Positions 1 through 8,849 of a stretch of DNA of 24,474 nucleotides are shown here, one piece after another. The stretch is taken from positions 1-24,474 of the forward strand of contig CAAGLA010000055.1 of NCBI GenBank assembly GCA_900770655.1. The letters are read 5' to 3'. The translations under genes were made by a program, and so were the position numbers. Within the stretch, counting starts at the first letter, position 1, and the number at the start of each line of letters is the position of its first letter. The stretch is from Bacteroidaceae bacterium (GTDB taxonomy: Bacteria; Bacteroidota; Bacteroidia; Bacteroidales; Bacteroidaceae). Below the pieces are notes generated by a model, which worked only from the letters and a program-made list of their open reading frames with translations, ran no database searches and was not told where the DNA came from.

Positions 1-134
1 ATTTGTATAGTGCGTACACTACAAACAAAACATACCCACACCTTTTTGCTACTGAGCCAATTAAACTCAAAATTATTTTGAATTTAATTTGCTTGTTGAT
101 ATATTCGCGCTATAACTTATAACTTCATAATACT

Positions 135-1514
135 ATGGAAATACCTTTTGCCGAATCTTGGAGAATTAAGATGGTAGAACCCATCAGAAAGAGTACACGC
201 GAAGAGAGAGAACAGTGGATTAAAGAGGCCGATTACAACCTTTTTCAACTAAAGTCGGAACAAGTATACATAGACTGCCTTACCGACTCGGGTACCGGCG
301 CTATGAGTGACCGTCAATGGGCTGCATTGATGATGGGAGACGAGAGCTATGCCGGCTCTTCCTCCTTCTTCCAACTGAAGGAAACCATAACACGCCTCAC
401 CGGTTTTGAATATGTTATCCCTACGCATCAGGGCAGGGCTGCTGAGAATGTCCTCTTCAGCCACCTTGTAAAGAGCGGCGATGTTGTTCCCGGCAATTCA
501 CATTTCGACACAACCAAAGGGCATATTGAAAGCCGCAAGGCTACTGCTTTGGACTGCACGGTAGATGAAGCTAAAGATACACAGCTCGAAATTCCTTTCA
601 AAGGAAATGTAGACCCGGCCAAACTTGAGCGTGCGCTCGCCGAACACGCCGACAAGGTGCCGTTCATCATCATTACCATTACGAACAATACAGCCGGCGG
701 GCAGCCTGTTTCAATGCAGAACCTGCGTGAGGTGCGTGCCATTGCCGATAAATATGGCAAACGGGTAATCTATGATTCTGCACGCTTCGTAGAAAATGCA
801 TATTTCATTAAGACACGCGAAGAGGGATATGCCCACAAGAGCATAAAGGAGATAGTAAAGGAGATATACTCGCTTGCCGATGCTATGACAATGAGTGCCA
901 AAAAAGACGGAATTGTGAATATGGGCGGTTTTATTGCTACACGTCACGAAGACTGGTACGAAGGTGCAAAGAAATATTGCATCCCATTCGAGGGGTATCT
1001 TACCTATGGCGGTATGAACGGCCGCGATATGGCTGCTCTGGCTGTAGGCCTCGATGAGAATACCGAACTCGACAATATTGAAACCAGAATTCGCCAAGTG
1101 CAGTATTTGGCGGCAAAATTAGATGAGTATGGCATTCCATACCAGCGCCCAGTAGGAGGACACGCGCTGTTTGTAGACGCCGATATGGTTCTTTCCAATG
1201 TGCCTAAGGAGGAATTCCCAGCGCAGACACTTGCCATTGAACTGTATCTCGAAGCCGGTGTACGCGGTTGTGAAATCGGTTACATTCTTGCCGACAGAGA
1301 TCCTGTGACGCGTGAGAACCGTTTCGGCGGCCTCGATTTGTTGCGTCTCTGCATTGCCCGGCGTGTATATACAAACAATCATATGGATGTCATAGCCGCA
1401 GCATTGAAGAATGTTTACGACCGGCGCGATACCATACGCCACGGTGTACGCATTGTTTGGGAAACAGAACTGATGCGTCATTTTACCGTTAAGTTGGAGA
1501 GGATAGAGGATTGA
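135..1514 (+). CDS. tnaA: Tryptophanase (L-tryptophan indole-lyase)
   Basis: A PLP-dependent beta-eliminating lyase that splits L-tryptophan to indole, pyruvate and ammonia; the 459-residue length is typical. The PLP lysine is K257 in MSAKKDG, and the family motifs LTDSGTGAMSD, PTHQGR and DSARFVENAYFIK are all present. Two positions separate it from the close relative tyrosine phenol-lyase: residue 381 is Ile (GCEIG), where tyrosine phenol-lyase has the substrate-binding Arg381, and H449 (RHFTVKL) matches the tryptophanase His, where the phenol-lyase has Phe. The ATG at 135 gives the usual N-terminus (MEIPFAESWRIK); a later Met at codon 13 is less likely. It stands alone, with no tnaB-like permease and no evident tnaC-type leader in the 134 bases upstream. 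A poor TTATTTTG box at 73-80 is the only promoter hint. The product is cytoplasmic. Confidence 0.95.
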   Translation: MEIPFAESWRIKMVEPIRKSTREEREQWIKEADYNLFQLKSEQVYIDCLTDSGTGAMSDRQWAALMMGDESYAGSSSFFQLKETITRLTGFEYVIPTHQGRAAENVLFSHLVKSGDVVPGNSHFDTTKGHIESRKATALDCTVDEAKDTQLEIPFKGNVDPAKLERALAEHADKVPFIIITITNNTAGGQPVSMQNLREVRAIADKYGKRVIYDSARFVENAYFIKTREEGYAHKSIKEIVKEIYSLADAMTMSAKKDGIVNMGGFIATRHEDWYEGAKKYCIPFEGYLTYGGMNGRDMAALAVGLDENTELDNIETRIRQVQYLAAKLDEYGIPYQRPVGGHALFVDADMVLSNVPKEEFPAQTLAIELYLEAGVRGCEIGYILADRDPVTRENRFGGLDLLRLCIARRVYTNNHMDVIAAALKNVYDRRDTIRHGVRIVWETELMRHFTVKLERIED

Positions 1515-1524
1515 TAGCTATAAC

Positions 1525-1643
1525 GAGGGTGACTAAAAAGTAATTTTCCTTGTTACATTTGCCTTCAAAATCCTCATTTACGCCAAGTAAACTGCGGTTT
1601 TGAAGCCTGCACAAGCCTAGAACTTTGCTTTTTATTCACCCTC
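1525..1643. repeat. Nested inverted-repeat element (MITE- or REP-like)
   Basis: The outer arms GAGGGTGACTAAAAAGT (1525-1541) and GCTTTTTATTCACCCTC (1627-1643) are inverted repeats matching at 15 of 17 positions. Inside lies a second hairpin: CTTCAAAA (1563-1570) pairs with TTTTGAAG (1598-1605), and TTTAC (1577-1581) pairs with GTAAA (1587-1591) around the loop GCCAA. No reading frame fits the stretch. The 1515-1853 gap holds this element and then the likely glycogen operon promoter. It may act as a tnaA terminator or be a small non-autonomous mobile repeat; copy number elsewhere in the genome would decide. Confidence 0.55.
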
Positions 1644-1717
1644 TTTGTCATATATAACAAGAATAGTTGCTTTTAGAACTCTGTTTGAGCAGCAGGTTGC
1701 TGTTATGCTCCGGAAAA

Positions 1718-1749
1718 TTTTACTAATTCAAAAAAAAATATTACTTTTG
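1718..1749 (+). promoter_or_regulatory. Putative promoter of the glycogen operon
   Basis: TACTTTTG at 1742-1749 matches the Bacteroidetes -7 consensus TAnnTTTG. TTTT at 1718-1721, 20 bases upstream, is a weak -33 box. Transcription would start near 1756, leaving a leader of about 100 bases before the synthase ATG at 1854. Confidence 0.5.
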
Positions 1750-1853
1750 CATCTCAAAACAGAAAAGAAGGGATTTCTATCTGTTGGCTATATATTATAT
1801 AAGGTAATTCAAGTGTGAACTGCCTTAATTTTTTTTAGAACGTTTTTTTACAA

Positions 1854-3515
1854 ATGAAAAAGAACTTATTGCGTCCCGATTATCTTTTTGAGATAAGCTG
1901 GGAGGTTTGTAACAAGGTTGGTGGAATATACACTGTTGTTTCAACAAAGGCACGCACCCTCTCCGATGTAGAAGGGCTGAATGTCGTTTATATAGGCCCC
2001 GACCTTTGGAAGAATAAAGAGAATCCGCTGTTTACCGAAGATAAACGCCTCTGGAGCGCGTGGCGCAAGAAGGCTTGCAACGATAAAATGACAGTACGTT
2101 GCGGTTATTGGGAAATACCCGGCCGCCCGAAGGTAGTTCTTGTAGACTACACAGGATATATGGAGGATAAGGACGCTATATATTCCCAGATGTGGAACGA
2201 TTTCGGTGTCGATTCTCTTCACGGGTATGGCGACTACGACGATTCTATGATATTCGGCTACGCTGTAGGCAAGGCTATTGAGAGTTTCTACAATACCAAC
2301 ATAAAGAAAGGTGCAGGCGTTGTAGTTCAGGCTCACGAATGGCAAAGCGGAAATGCGGCTTTGTATGTAAAGAAGAACTTGCCCGGCGTTGGTACAATCT
2401 TTACTACCCACGCTACAAGTACCGGGCGTTCCATTGCCTCGAACGGCAAGCCCCTGTACGACTATTTCTGCGGGTATAACGGCGACCAGATGGCAGCAGA
2501 ACTCAATGTGCAGTCGAAACAGTCGGTTGAAAAGACAACGGCTGCCAACGTCGATTGTTTTACCACGGTGAGTGAAATTACTGCACGCGAGTGCAAGCAA
2601 CTGCTCGAACGTGAGTGCGACGTGATTCTTGAAAACGGCTTCGAGAAAGATTTTGTACCTGTAGGCAAGGATTTTACAGCCAAGAGGGCTGCGGCTCGCA
2701 AGGCGCGTCTTCGTGTGGCTCAGGCATTGACCGGTGACAGAATATCGGAAGATGCAATTATAATAGGCATTGGCGGCCGTATGGAGATGCGAAACAAGGG
2801 AATAGATATGTTCCTTGAATCTATGGCGCGCCTGAATGCCTGCGAAGATCTGCAGCGCGATGTAGTCGCCTTCATTGATGTACCGGCTTGGTCGGGCGAT
2901 GCCCGCGAAGATTTGACAAAGCGCCTCGAAAGCGACAAGGATTCTTGGGAAACTCCGTTGCCTAATCCATACCTGACACATAGTCTGAACAACTTCTACG
3001 ACGATGCCATCGCCTGTGGAATACGTAACCTGCAGATAGACAACCGCACGGGAAAGAACCGTGTAAAGGTTATATATGTACCCTGCTATCTGAAAGGTAA
3101 CGACGGTGTGTTCAATGTAGACTACTACGATGTCCTCATTGGCAACGACCTTAGCATATACCCGTCGTACTATGAACCGTGGGGGTACACTCCGCTGGAG
3201 AGTGCGGCATTCCATATCCCTACCATAACAACCGAGCTTGCCGGCTTTGGCTTGTGGGTAAATTCGGTGCTTGGCCGTGAAGGCAAACTTGCCGATGGAG
3301 TAGAGGTAATATGCCGAAACGACAGCAACTATTTCGATGCAGCTGAGGTTATTACAAAAACTATTTGTATCTTTGCAAAACTTTCTAAAAAGGAGGTTGC
3401 CGAGTGCCGCAAGAAAGTAGCTCGACTTGCCGAAAAGGCTCTGTGGAAACACTTTATAAAGAACTATTTCGAGGCTTACGATTTTGCCCTTTCGGCTGCA
3501 AAAGAGAGATTTTGA
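1854..3515 (+). CDS. Glycogen synthase, GT3 (eukaryote-type) family
   Basis: Extends alpha-1,4-glucan chains from a nucleotide-sugar donor, in this family normally UDP-glucose. It has 553 residues. The N-terminal Rossmann half opens with EISWEVCNKVGGIYTVV, the glycine loop that contacts the donor in GT3 enzymes. The C-terminal half has YYEPWGYTPLES, the E-X7-E catalytic pair at E441 and E449 that marks GT3 and differs from the GlgA/GT5 family. It is the first gene of an operon, 33 bases before the phosphorylase. No ADP-glucose pyrophosphorylase or branching enzyme gene is nearby. A long antisense frame (1941-3452) overlaps it and is judged spurious. The protein is soluble with no signal peptide. 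Confident family call. Confidence 0.93.
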   Translation: MKKNLLRPDYLFEISWEVCNKVGGIYTVVSTKARTLSDVEGLNVVYIGPDLWKNKENPLFTEDKRLWSAWRKKACNDKMTVRCGYWEIPGRPKVVLVDYTGYMEDKDAIYSQMWNDFGVDSLHGYGDYDDSMIFGYAVGKAIESFYNTNIKKGAGVVVQAHEWQSGNAALYVKKNLPGVGTIFTTHATSTGRSIASNGKPLYDYFCGYNGDQMAAELNVQSKQSVEKTTAANVDCFTTVSEITARECKQLLERECDVILENGFEKDFVPVGKDFTAKRAAARKARLRVAQALTGDRISEDAIIIGIGGRMEMRNKGIDMFLESMARLNACEDLQRDVVAFIDVPAWSGDAREDLTKRLESDKDSWETPLPNPYLTHSLNNFYDDAIACGIRNLQIDNRTGKNRVKVIYVPCYLKGNDGVFNVDYYDVLIGNDLSIYPSYYEPWGYTPLESAAFHIPTITTELAGFGLWVNSVLGREGKLADGVEVICRNDSNYFDAAEVITKTICIFAKLSKKEVAECRKKVARLAEKALWKHFIKNYFEAYDFALSAAKERF

Positions 3516-3548
3516 TAAAAAGAGAAATATTCATTTAATTAAAATAAT

Positions 3549-6113
3549 ATGATTGCTATTAGTAACACAAACCAACCAAGTTGGAAAACTGTTAATGTTA
3601 AATCTTACATTCCCGAGTCGTTGAAAACACTCGAGGAATTGTCACGTAACCTTTGGTGGGTATGGAACGAGGAGGCTAAGGAACTCTTCTCTATGCTCGA
3701 TGCCGACCTATACAAGGCTTGTAGCGGTAACCCTGTACTTCTTCTCGAGAAGCTCGGTGTAGAGAAACTCGATGAACTCTCTAAGGACAAGGTTGTTCTT
3801 GACAAACTTGCAAGCGTTTATGCTGAATTCCGTAAATATATGGATGTGAAGCCTAATGCTGAGCGTCCTTCTGTTGCATACTTCTGTATGGAGTATGGTT
3901 TGACAAGCGTTCTTAAGATATACTCTGGTGGTCTTGGTATTCTTGCCGGTGACTACTTGAAGGAGGCTTCCGATTCAAACGTAGATATGTGTGCTGTAGG
4001 TTTCCTCTATCGTTACGGTTACTTCAGCCAGTCGCTCTCAATGGACGGTTCACAGATTGCAAACTACGATGCGCAGAACTTCAACCAGTTGCCTATTGAG
4101 CGCGTATACGAGGAAGACGGCGTTACTCCGCTTGTAATACACGTTCCTTATATTGATTACTATGTACACGCTAACGTGTGGAGAGTAAATGTAGGCCGTG
4201 TGCCTCTCTACCTTCTCGATACCGATTTCGATATGAACAGCGAGTTCGACAAGCCTATCACCCACAAACTATATGGCGGTGACTGGGAAAACCGTTTGAA
4301 GCAGGAGATTCTGCTTGGTATCGGTGGTATGATTGCTCTCGAGAAGATGGGTATCAAAAAGGATATCTACCACTGTAACGAGGGTCACGCTGCACTCTGC
4401 AACCTCTACCGTTTGACACAGTATATCAAGACCGGTTATACATACGAGGAGGCTCTCGAAATTGTTCGTGCAAGCAGCCTTTACACTGTACACACTCCTG
4501 TTCCTGCCGGTCACGACTACTTCGACGAGGCTCTCTTCGGCAAGTATATGAGAGGCTATGCAAGCCAGCTCAACATCACTTGGGACGATTTGATGAACCT
4601 CGGCCGCATTAATGCCGGTGACAAGAACGAACGTTTCTGTATGTCTACATTCGCTTGCAATACCTGTCAGGAAATTAATGGTGTGAGCCGTCTTCACGGC
4701 AAGGTTTCAAAGTCAATGTTCGCCGGTATCTGGAAGGGTTATTACCCCGAAGAGAACCACGTTGGCTATGTAACCAACGGCGTTCACTACCCAACTTGGG
4801 TTGCTCCGGAGTGGGATGCTCTCTACAAGAAGAACTTCGACCCAAGCTTCATTGGAGACCAATCGAACGAGGATATATGGCACGCTATTGACAAAATCTC
4901 AAATGAGACTATTTGGAATACACGTGTTGCACGCAAGAAGATGCTTATAAACTACATCAAGAAGGCATTCAGCGAGGATTGGTTGAAGAATCAAGGCGAC
5001 CCTATGCGTATCGTTGACGTTGTTAAGAAGATTAACCCCGATGCGCTTGTCATTGGTTTCGCTCGTCGTTTCGCTACATACAAGCGTGCTCACCTTCTTT
5101 TCACAGATCTCGACCGTCTTGCAAAGTTGCTTAACAACCCCGAGCGTCCTATACAGTTCCTCTTTGCAGGTAAGGCTCACCCACACGATGGTGCAGGTCA
5201 GGGCTTAATCAAGAAGATTATCGAGGTATCTCGCCGTCCCGAATTCGTTGGCAAGATTATCTTCCTCGAGAACTACGATATGGACCTTGCCAAGCTGCTC
5301 GTTTCAGGTGTTGATATCTGGATGAACACTCCTACACGTCCTCTCGAGGCTTCAGGTACATCGGGTGAGAAGGCTCTTATGAACGGTGTCCTCAACTTCT
5401 CGGTACTCGACGGTTGGTGGTGCGAGGGTTACAAGCCCGGTGCAGGTTGGGCTCTTAAAGAGGAGCGTACATACCAGAACCAAGAGTTCCAAGACCAGCT
5501 CGATGCTGCCACAATATACACATTGCTCGAAAATGAGATTCTGCCAATGTACTACAACCGCAACGGCAAGACATACTCTGACGAGTGGGTTGAGTGCATC
5601 AAGCGCTCAATAGCAGAGATTGCGCCTCACTTTACAATGAAGCGTCAGCTCGACGATTACTTCAGCAAGTTCTACTGCAAACAGGCTAAGCGCTATCACC
5701 ATCTTATAGAGAATGATTCAAAGGTTGTTCGCGAACTTGCTAAGTGGAAGGAAGAGGTTGCAGCAAAATGGAACGCAATTGAAGTGCTTTCTGTAGAGGG
5801 TGACACAGATTTCCTTAACGGAGCTATGTCGGCAGCCGACAAGTATAACGTTTCGGTTAAGGTCGATGAGAAGGGTCTCGACAACGCTGTAGCAATTGAA
5901 CTTGTTGTTCTTGCTCCGGATGCTAAGGGTCAAGACCAGATATTTATGACCTATCCATTGGATGTTGTAAAGCGTGAGGGTAACATCTTTACATTCGGCG
6001 CTGAGATTGCACCTACAAACGCAGGTGAGTTCAAAATAGCATTCCGTATGTATCCTTCTCACGAGGAACTTCCTCACCGTATGGATTTTGCATACGTTAA
6101 GTGGTTTGCTTAA
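3549..6113 (+). CDS. glgP: Alpha-glucan (glycogen) phosphorylase, GT35
   Basis: Releases glucose 1-phosphate from glycogen or maltodextrin ends using phosphate and PLP. At 854 residues it belongs to the short bacterial/archaeal alpha-glucan phosphorylase group. It starts with a DUF3417-like segment (NLWWVWNEEAKELF), continues through YFCMEYGL and CNEGHAAL, and has the PLP-binding lysine at K608 in EASGTSGEKALMNG, followed by the group signature SVLDGWW. The last 90 or so residues look like a beta-sandwich appendage. It follows glycogen synthase by 33 bases, so storage and mobilisation are transcribed together. Codon choice is much more uniform than in neighbours (Arg mostly CGT, many CTC, AAC, GAG), suggesting high expression. 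Confidence 0.94.
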   Translation: MIAISNTNQPSWKTVNVKSYIPESLKTLEELSRNLWWVWNEEAKELFSMLDADLYKACSGNPVLLLEKLGVEKLDELSKDKVVLDKLASVYAEFRKYMDVKPNAERPSVAYFCMEYGLTSVLKIYSGGLGILAGDYLKEASDSNVDMCAVGFLYRYGYFSQSLSMDGSQIANYDAQNFNQLPIERVYEEDGVTPLVIHVPYIDYYVHANVWRVNVGRVPLYLLDTDFDMNSEFDKPITHKLYGGDWENRLKQEILLGIGGMIALEKMGIKKDIYHCNEGHAALCNLYRLTQYIKTGYTYEEALEIVRASSLYTVHTPVPAGHDYFDEALFGKYMRGYASQLNITWDDLMNLGRINAGDKNERFCMSTFACNTCQEINGVSRLHGKVSKSMFAGIWKGYYPEENHVGYVTNGVHYPTWVAPEWDALYKKNFDPSFIGDQSNEDIWHAIDKISNETIWNTRVARKKMLINYIKKAFSEDWLKNQGDPMRIVDVVKKINPDALVIGFARRFATYKRAHLLFTDLDRLAKLLNNPERPIQFLFAGKAHPHDGAGQGLIKKIIEVSRRPEFVGKIIFLENYDMDLAKLLVSGVDIWMNTPTRPLEASGTSGEKALMNGVLNFSVLDGWWCEGYKPGAGWALKEERTYQNQEFQDQLDAATIYTLLENEILPMYYNRNGKTYSDEWVECIKRSIAEIAPHFTMKRQLDDYFSKFYCKQAKRYHHLIENDSKVVRELAKWKEEVAAKWNAIEVLSVEGDTDFLNGAMSAADKYNVSVKVDEKGLDNAVAIELVVLAPDAKGQDQIFMTYPLDVVKREGNIFTFGAEIAPTNAGEFKIAFRMYPSHEELPHRMDFAYVKWFA

Positions 6114-6134
6114 TCGATTGTAAATCAATATTTA

Positions 6135-6175
6135 TATCAAAGCCGCTCCTTAACTGGAGCGGCTTTGATATTTTA
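6135..6175 (+). terminator. Intrinsic terminator of the glycogen operon
   Basis: A perfect 15-bp stem, TATCAAAGCCGCTCC (6135-6149) with GGAGCGGCTTTGATA (6156-6170), closes a six-base loop TTAACT and is followed by TTTTAT. It lies 21 bases after the phosphorylase stop. Confidence 0.9.
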
Positions 6176-6225
6176 TATTATTTAAGTTAAACAAAGTAGA
6201 TTATATGTAAATTAATTTAACTCTC

Positions 6226-6257
6226 TTTAAAATGTGGATTAAATAGTATTATCTTTG
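6226..6257 (+). promoter_or_regulatory. Putative promoter of the hemolysin III-family gene
   Basis: TATCTTTG (6250-6257) is an exact TAnnTTTG -7 box with TTTA (6226-6229) at a 20-base spacing in the -33 position. Only seven bases separate the box from the ATG at 6265, which implies a nearly leaderless transcript. Confidence 0.6.
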
Positions 6258-6264
6258 CTGTGCT

Positions 6265-6927
6265 ATGAAAGATAACGAAAAAATCTACACACGGAGCGAA
6301 GAAATTTGGAATGTTGCTTCGCACGCAATTGGGGTTTTAGGTGGCATTGTAATTGGTGCTCTGTTTATTAACGAAGTAATTGCAAAAGGTGGAGACGGTT
6401 GGGCTCTTGCGAGTGTCGTTCTATACATCGCGGGTATGATGTTGTCCTATATTTTCTCTACAGCCTATCACGCCTCCAAGCCCGGAACTGCGGTTCGCCG
6501 TAATTTACGTAAACTCGACCATTCTGCAATATATTGGCATATTGCGGGTAGCTATTCGCCAATAACTCTTATTGCTATGCGCGATTCCGGCTGGTGGGGA
6601 TACGGCATATTCATTTTTATATGGCTCTGCGCAATAGTGGGTACTTCGCTCAGCTTCTATAAAATGAAAAAACAGAACAGACTGGAAACTGTTTGCTATG
6701 TTTTAATGGGCCTGACAATTATTGTGGCAATGAAGCAGTTCTACGATGCTGTTCCTCTTTGGGCGTTCCTGTGGGTGGTAGGAGAAGGCCTTGCTTATAT
6801 AACCGGCGCCGTGCTTTATAGTTTCCATAAAGTAAAGTATATTCATACGGTTTTTCATTTCTTTGTACTTCTTGGCTCGGCCTGCCACATTATTGCTGTT
6901 TGGAAGATTCTCACAACAATGCTATAG
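6265..6927 (+). CDS. Hemolysin III / PAQR-family membrane protein
   Basis: An integral membrane protein of 220 residues with about seven hydrophobic segments. It carries the family residues SHAIG (19-23), STAYH (65-69), the stretch KLDHSAIYWHIAGSYSPI, and a C-terminal HxxxH (H194, H198) followed by H208. In PAQR proteins the Ser/His/Asp/His set forms a metal site facing the cytoplasmic side and is associated with hydrolase (ceramidase-like) activity. The bacterial name 'hemolysin III' reflects one Bacillus study; haemolysis is not implied here. The gene appears monocistronic: a terminator lies upstream and 84 non-coding bases precede murB. Substrate unknown. Confidence 0.88.
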   Translation: MKDNEKIYTRSEEIWNVASHAIGVLGGIVIGALFINEVIAKGGDGWALASVVLYIAGMMLSYIFSTAYHASKPGTAVRRNLRKLDHSAIYWHIAGSYSPITLIAMRDSGWWGYGIFIFIWLCAIVGTSLSFYKMKKQNRLETVCYVLMGLTIIVAMKQFYDAVPLWAFLWVVGEGLAYITGAVLYSFHKVKYIHTVFHFFVLLGSACHIIAVWKILTTML

Positions 6928-7011
6928 TCCTAAAATTCTCTTTTTCATTGTATATTTAAGATTAAAGAGGTAATTTCGCGCTATAGAAAGAAATTTGTAG
7001 TTTTTGCGACT

Positions 7012-8022
7012 ATGATAAAAATATACGATAATTATCCCTTACTCTCACACAACACCTTTGGAATAGAGGCAACTGCAAAGCAGTTCGTAGAGTTCGAGAC
7101 CGAAGAGGAACTTCTCTCTTTTCTTGGAGAGGGGTACAGTTCCCGTTCTCTGGTAATAGGCGGTGGCAGTAATCTGCTTTTTGTCAATGATTTCGACGGA
7201 ACGGTGTTTCACTCTTCTATAAAAGGCGTAGAGGTCTTGGATGAAAATGAAACGGACGTAGTGCTACGCGTGGGAAGCGGCGTTAATTGGGATGATTTTG
7301 TGGCATATACAGTTGAGAAAGGGTGGTACGGAATAGAAAATCTTTCGCTGATACCCGGCGAGGTGGGTGCTAGTGCTGTGCAGAATGTCGGTGCATACGG
7401 TGTAGAAGCCGGAGAACTTATTGAGAACGTGGAAACTGTAGCTATTGCCACAGCAACACAACATTCATTTGCTAAAGACGAGTGCCGGTTCGCATACAGG
7501 CATAGCATTTTCAAAGCCGAAGAGAAAGGCCGTCACATTATTACATACGTCACCTACCGTTTAAAGAAAAAAGCTGCTTTTAGGCTCTCATACGGTAATT
7601 TGAATGAAAAGGTTGCGATGCTTGGAGAAACTACTCTTGCCAATGTGCGCGCAGCTGTTTGCGATATACGTCGCGCAAAGCTCCCTTGCCCAAGTGAGAT
7701 AGGCAGTGCCGGTAGTTTCTTTATGAACCCTGTTGTCGACGCCTTGACAGCCGCGCAATTGAGAGAGAAATACCCTCAGATGCCGCAATACCCGCTTGAA
7801 AACGGAAATGTAAAACTTTCGGCAGGCTGGCTCATTGACCGGTGTGGCTGGAAGGAGAGACCGCACAAGAATGTGGGTGTGTACAAACATCAGGCTTTAG
7901 TGGTGATAAACCGTGGAGGGGCAAAGGGCAGCGAGGTGCTTGCATTTGCTGCAGAAGTGGTTGCATCTGTAAAAGAGAGATTTTGCGTTCTATTGAATAT
8001 GGAGGTTAACGTAATTGAGTGA
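7012..8022 (+). CDS. murB: UDP-N-acetylenolpyruvoylglucosamine reductase
   Basis: Reduces UDP-GlcNAc-enolpyruvate to UDP-MurNAc with NADPH and FAD, the second committed step of peptidoglycan precursor synthesis in the cytoplasm. The 336 residues show the FAD-binding segments NTFGIEATA, VIGGGSNLL (48-56) and IPGEVGASAVQNVGAYG (114-130), the substrate Arg in YRHSIFK (R163), the proton-donor Ser in GSAGSFFMNP (S235) and the C-terminal Glu in LNMEVNVIE (E331). Length and the inserted loop near Y194 indicate the E. coli-like type I enzyme. It is directly followed by the metallo-hydrolase gene, with the stop codon 5 bases before the next ATG. A weak box TAGTTTTTG ends six bases before the start codon. 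Confidence 0.96.
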   Translation: MIKIYDNYPLLSHNTFGIEATAKQFVEFETEEELLSFLGEGYSSRSLVIGGGSNLLFVNDFDGTVFHSSIKGVEVLDENETDVVLRVGSGVNWDDFVAYTVEKGWYGIENLSLIPGEVGASAVQNVGAYGVEAGELIENVETVAIATATQHSFAKDECRFAYRHSIFKAEEKGRHIITYVTYRLKKKAAFRLSYGNLNEKVAMLGETTLANVRAAVCDIRRAKLPCPSEIGSAGSFFMNPVVDALTAAQLREKYPQMPQYPLENGNVKLSAGWLIDRCGWKERPHKNVGVYKHQALVVINRGGAKGSEVLAFAAEVVASVKERFCVLLNMEVNVIE

Positions 8023-8027
8023 GTACA

Positions 8028-8789
8028 ATGAAACTGACTTTTTTAGGAACAGGAACATCGACAGGTGTGCCGGAAATAGGGTGCAAATGCGAGGTCTGCA
8101 CATCGACCGACCCTCGTGATGCACGTTTACGTACATCGGCCTTGCTGGAGAAGAACGGTACAACATTGCTTATAGATTGCGGGCCCGATTTCCGTTTGCA
8201 GATGTTACGTGCCGATGTAAAAAAAATAGATGCACTGCTTATGACTCACAAGCATTACGACCATCTTGTGGGCATAGACGACTTGAGACCTTACACCCGT
8301 GACAAGGAACTGCCGATATATGCCGACCGCGAAACAGAAACGCAGATACGTTCCTTCTTTCCCTACTGTTTTGGCCGTGTTAAGTATCCCGGAGTGGCGA
8401 ACATAAGAATATGCCCCATTGATTCCCAAAACAAGTTCTCAATAGGTGAGTTCGAGATAACTCCTGTGCGTGTTTTCCACGGAATGTTTCCCATTACTGC
8501 CTATCGCATTGACAATGTTGCCTACATAACAGATATGAGCTACATTGAGCCCGGCGAACTGGAAAAACTTAGAGGTATAGATACCCTTGTCATTAATGCC
8601 CTGCGCTTTTCCAAACCGCACAAGACACACCAGACCGTACTCGAAGCTTTTCAAATAGTCGATTACCTTAAGCCGCGTGAAACATACTTTATACATCTTA
8701 TGCACCATATAGGCCTGCACGCTAAATTTGAAAAGTGCTTGCCTCCGGGTGTTCACCTTGCATACGACGGCTTGGTGCTGGATATTTGA
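8028..8789 (+). CDS. MBL-fold metallo-hydrolase, PhnP-like
   Basis: A cytoplasmic metallo-beta-lactamase-fold phosphodiesterase, about 253 residues. The metal motif is THKHYDHLVG (H74, H76, D78, H79). An N-terminal Cys cluster, C19-x-C21-x2-C24 just after GTGTSTGVP, resembles the extra zinc site of PhnP, the 5-phosphoribosyl 1,2-cyclic phosphate phosphodiesterase. No C-P lyase genes are present, so the substrate is open. The ATG at 8028 is preferred because MKLTFLGTGTSTG is the usual family start; a GTG at 8019 would overlap murB by four bases. Co-transcribed with murB; a hairpin terminator follows. Confidence 0.85.
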   Translation: MKLTFLGTGTSTGVPEIGCKCEVCTSTDPRDARLRTSALLEKNGTTLLIDCGPDFRLQMLRADVKKIDALLMTHKHYDHLVGIDDLRPYTRDKELPIYADRETETQIRSFFPYCFGRVKYPGVANIRICPIDSQNKFSIGEFEITPVRVFHGMFPITAYRIDNVAYITDMSYIEPGELEKLRGIDTLVINALRFSKPHKTHQTVLEAFQIVDYLKPRETYFIHLMHHIGLHAKFEKCLPPGVHLAYDGLVLDI

Positions 8790-8800
8790 ATGTAATGGAA

Positions 8801-8842
8801 TTAACTAAAAAAAGGAGAGCACGCTCTCCTTTTTTTAGTTAA
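8801..8842. terminator. Bidirectional terminator between convergent genes
   Basis: A perfect palindrome: TTAACTAAAAAAAGGAGA (8801-8818) is complementary to 8825-8842 and pairing can continue inward to 8820/8823. Both strands end the stem in a seven-T run, so it can stop the murB unit on the plus strand and the 10467-8850 unit on the minus strand. Confidence 0.9.
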
Positions 8843-8849
8843 TTGTGTG

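Noticed and set aside
135..1514. Tyrosine phenol-lyase instead of tryptophanase
   Set aside because: Ile381 and His449 match tryptophanase; the phenol-lyase would have Arg and Phe there.
1941..3452. Long (about 500 codon) open frame antisense to the glycogen synthase gene
   Set aside because: The sense strand encodes a complete GT3 enzyme; the antisense product has no recognisable motifs and arises from the sense codon pattern.
6265..6927. A haemolytic toxin
   Set aside because: The family name is historical; motifs are those of PAQR membrane proteins and there is no virulence context.
8028..8789. Call as true PhnP of a C-P lyase pathway
   Set aside because: The Cys cluster resembles PhnP, but no phn genes are nearby and similar proteins have other substrates; left as PhnP-like.
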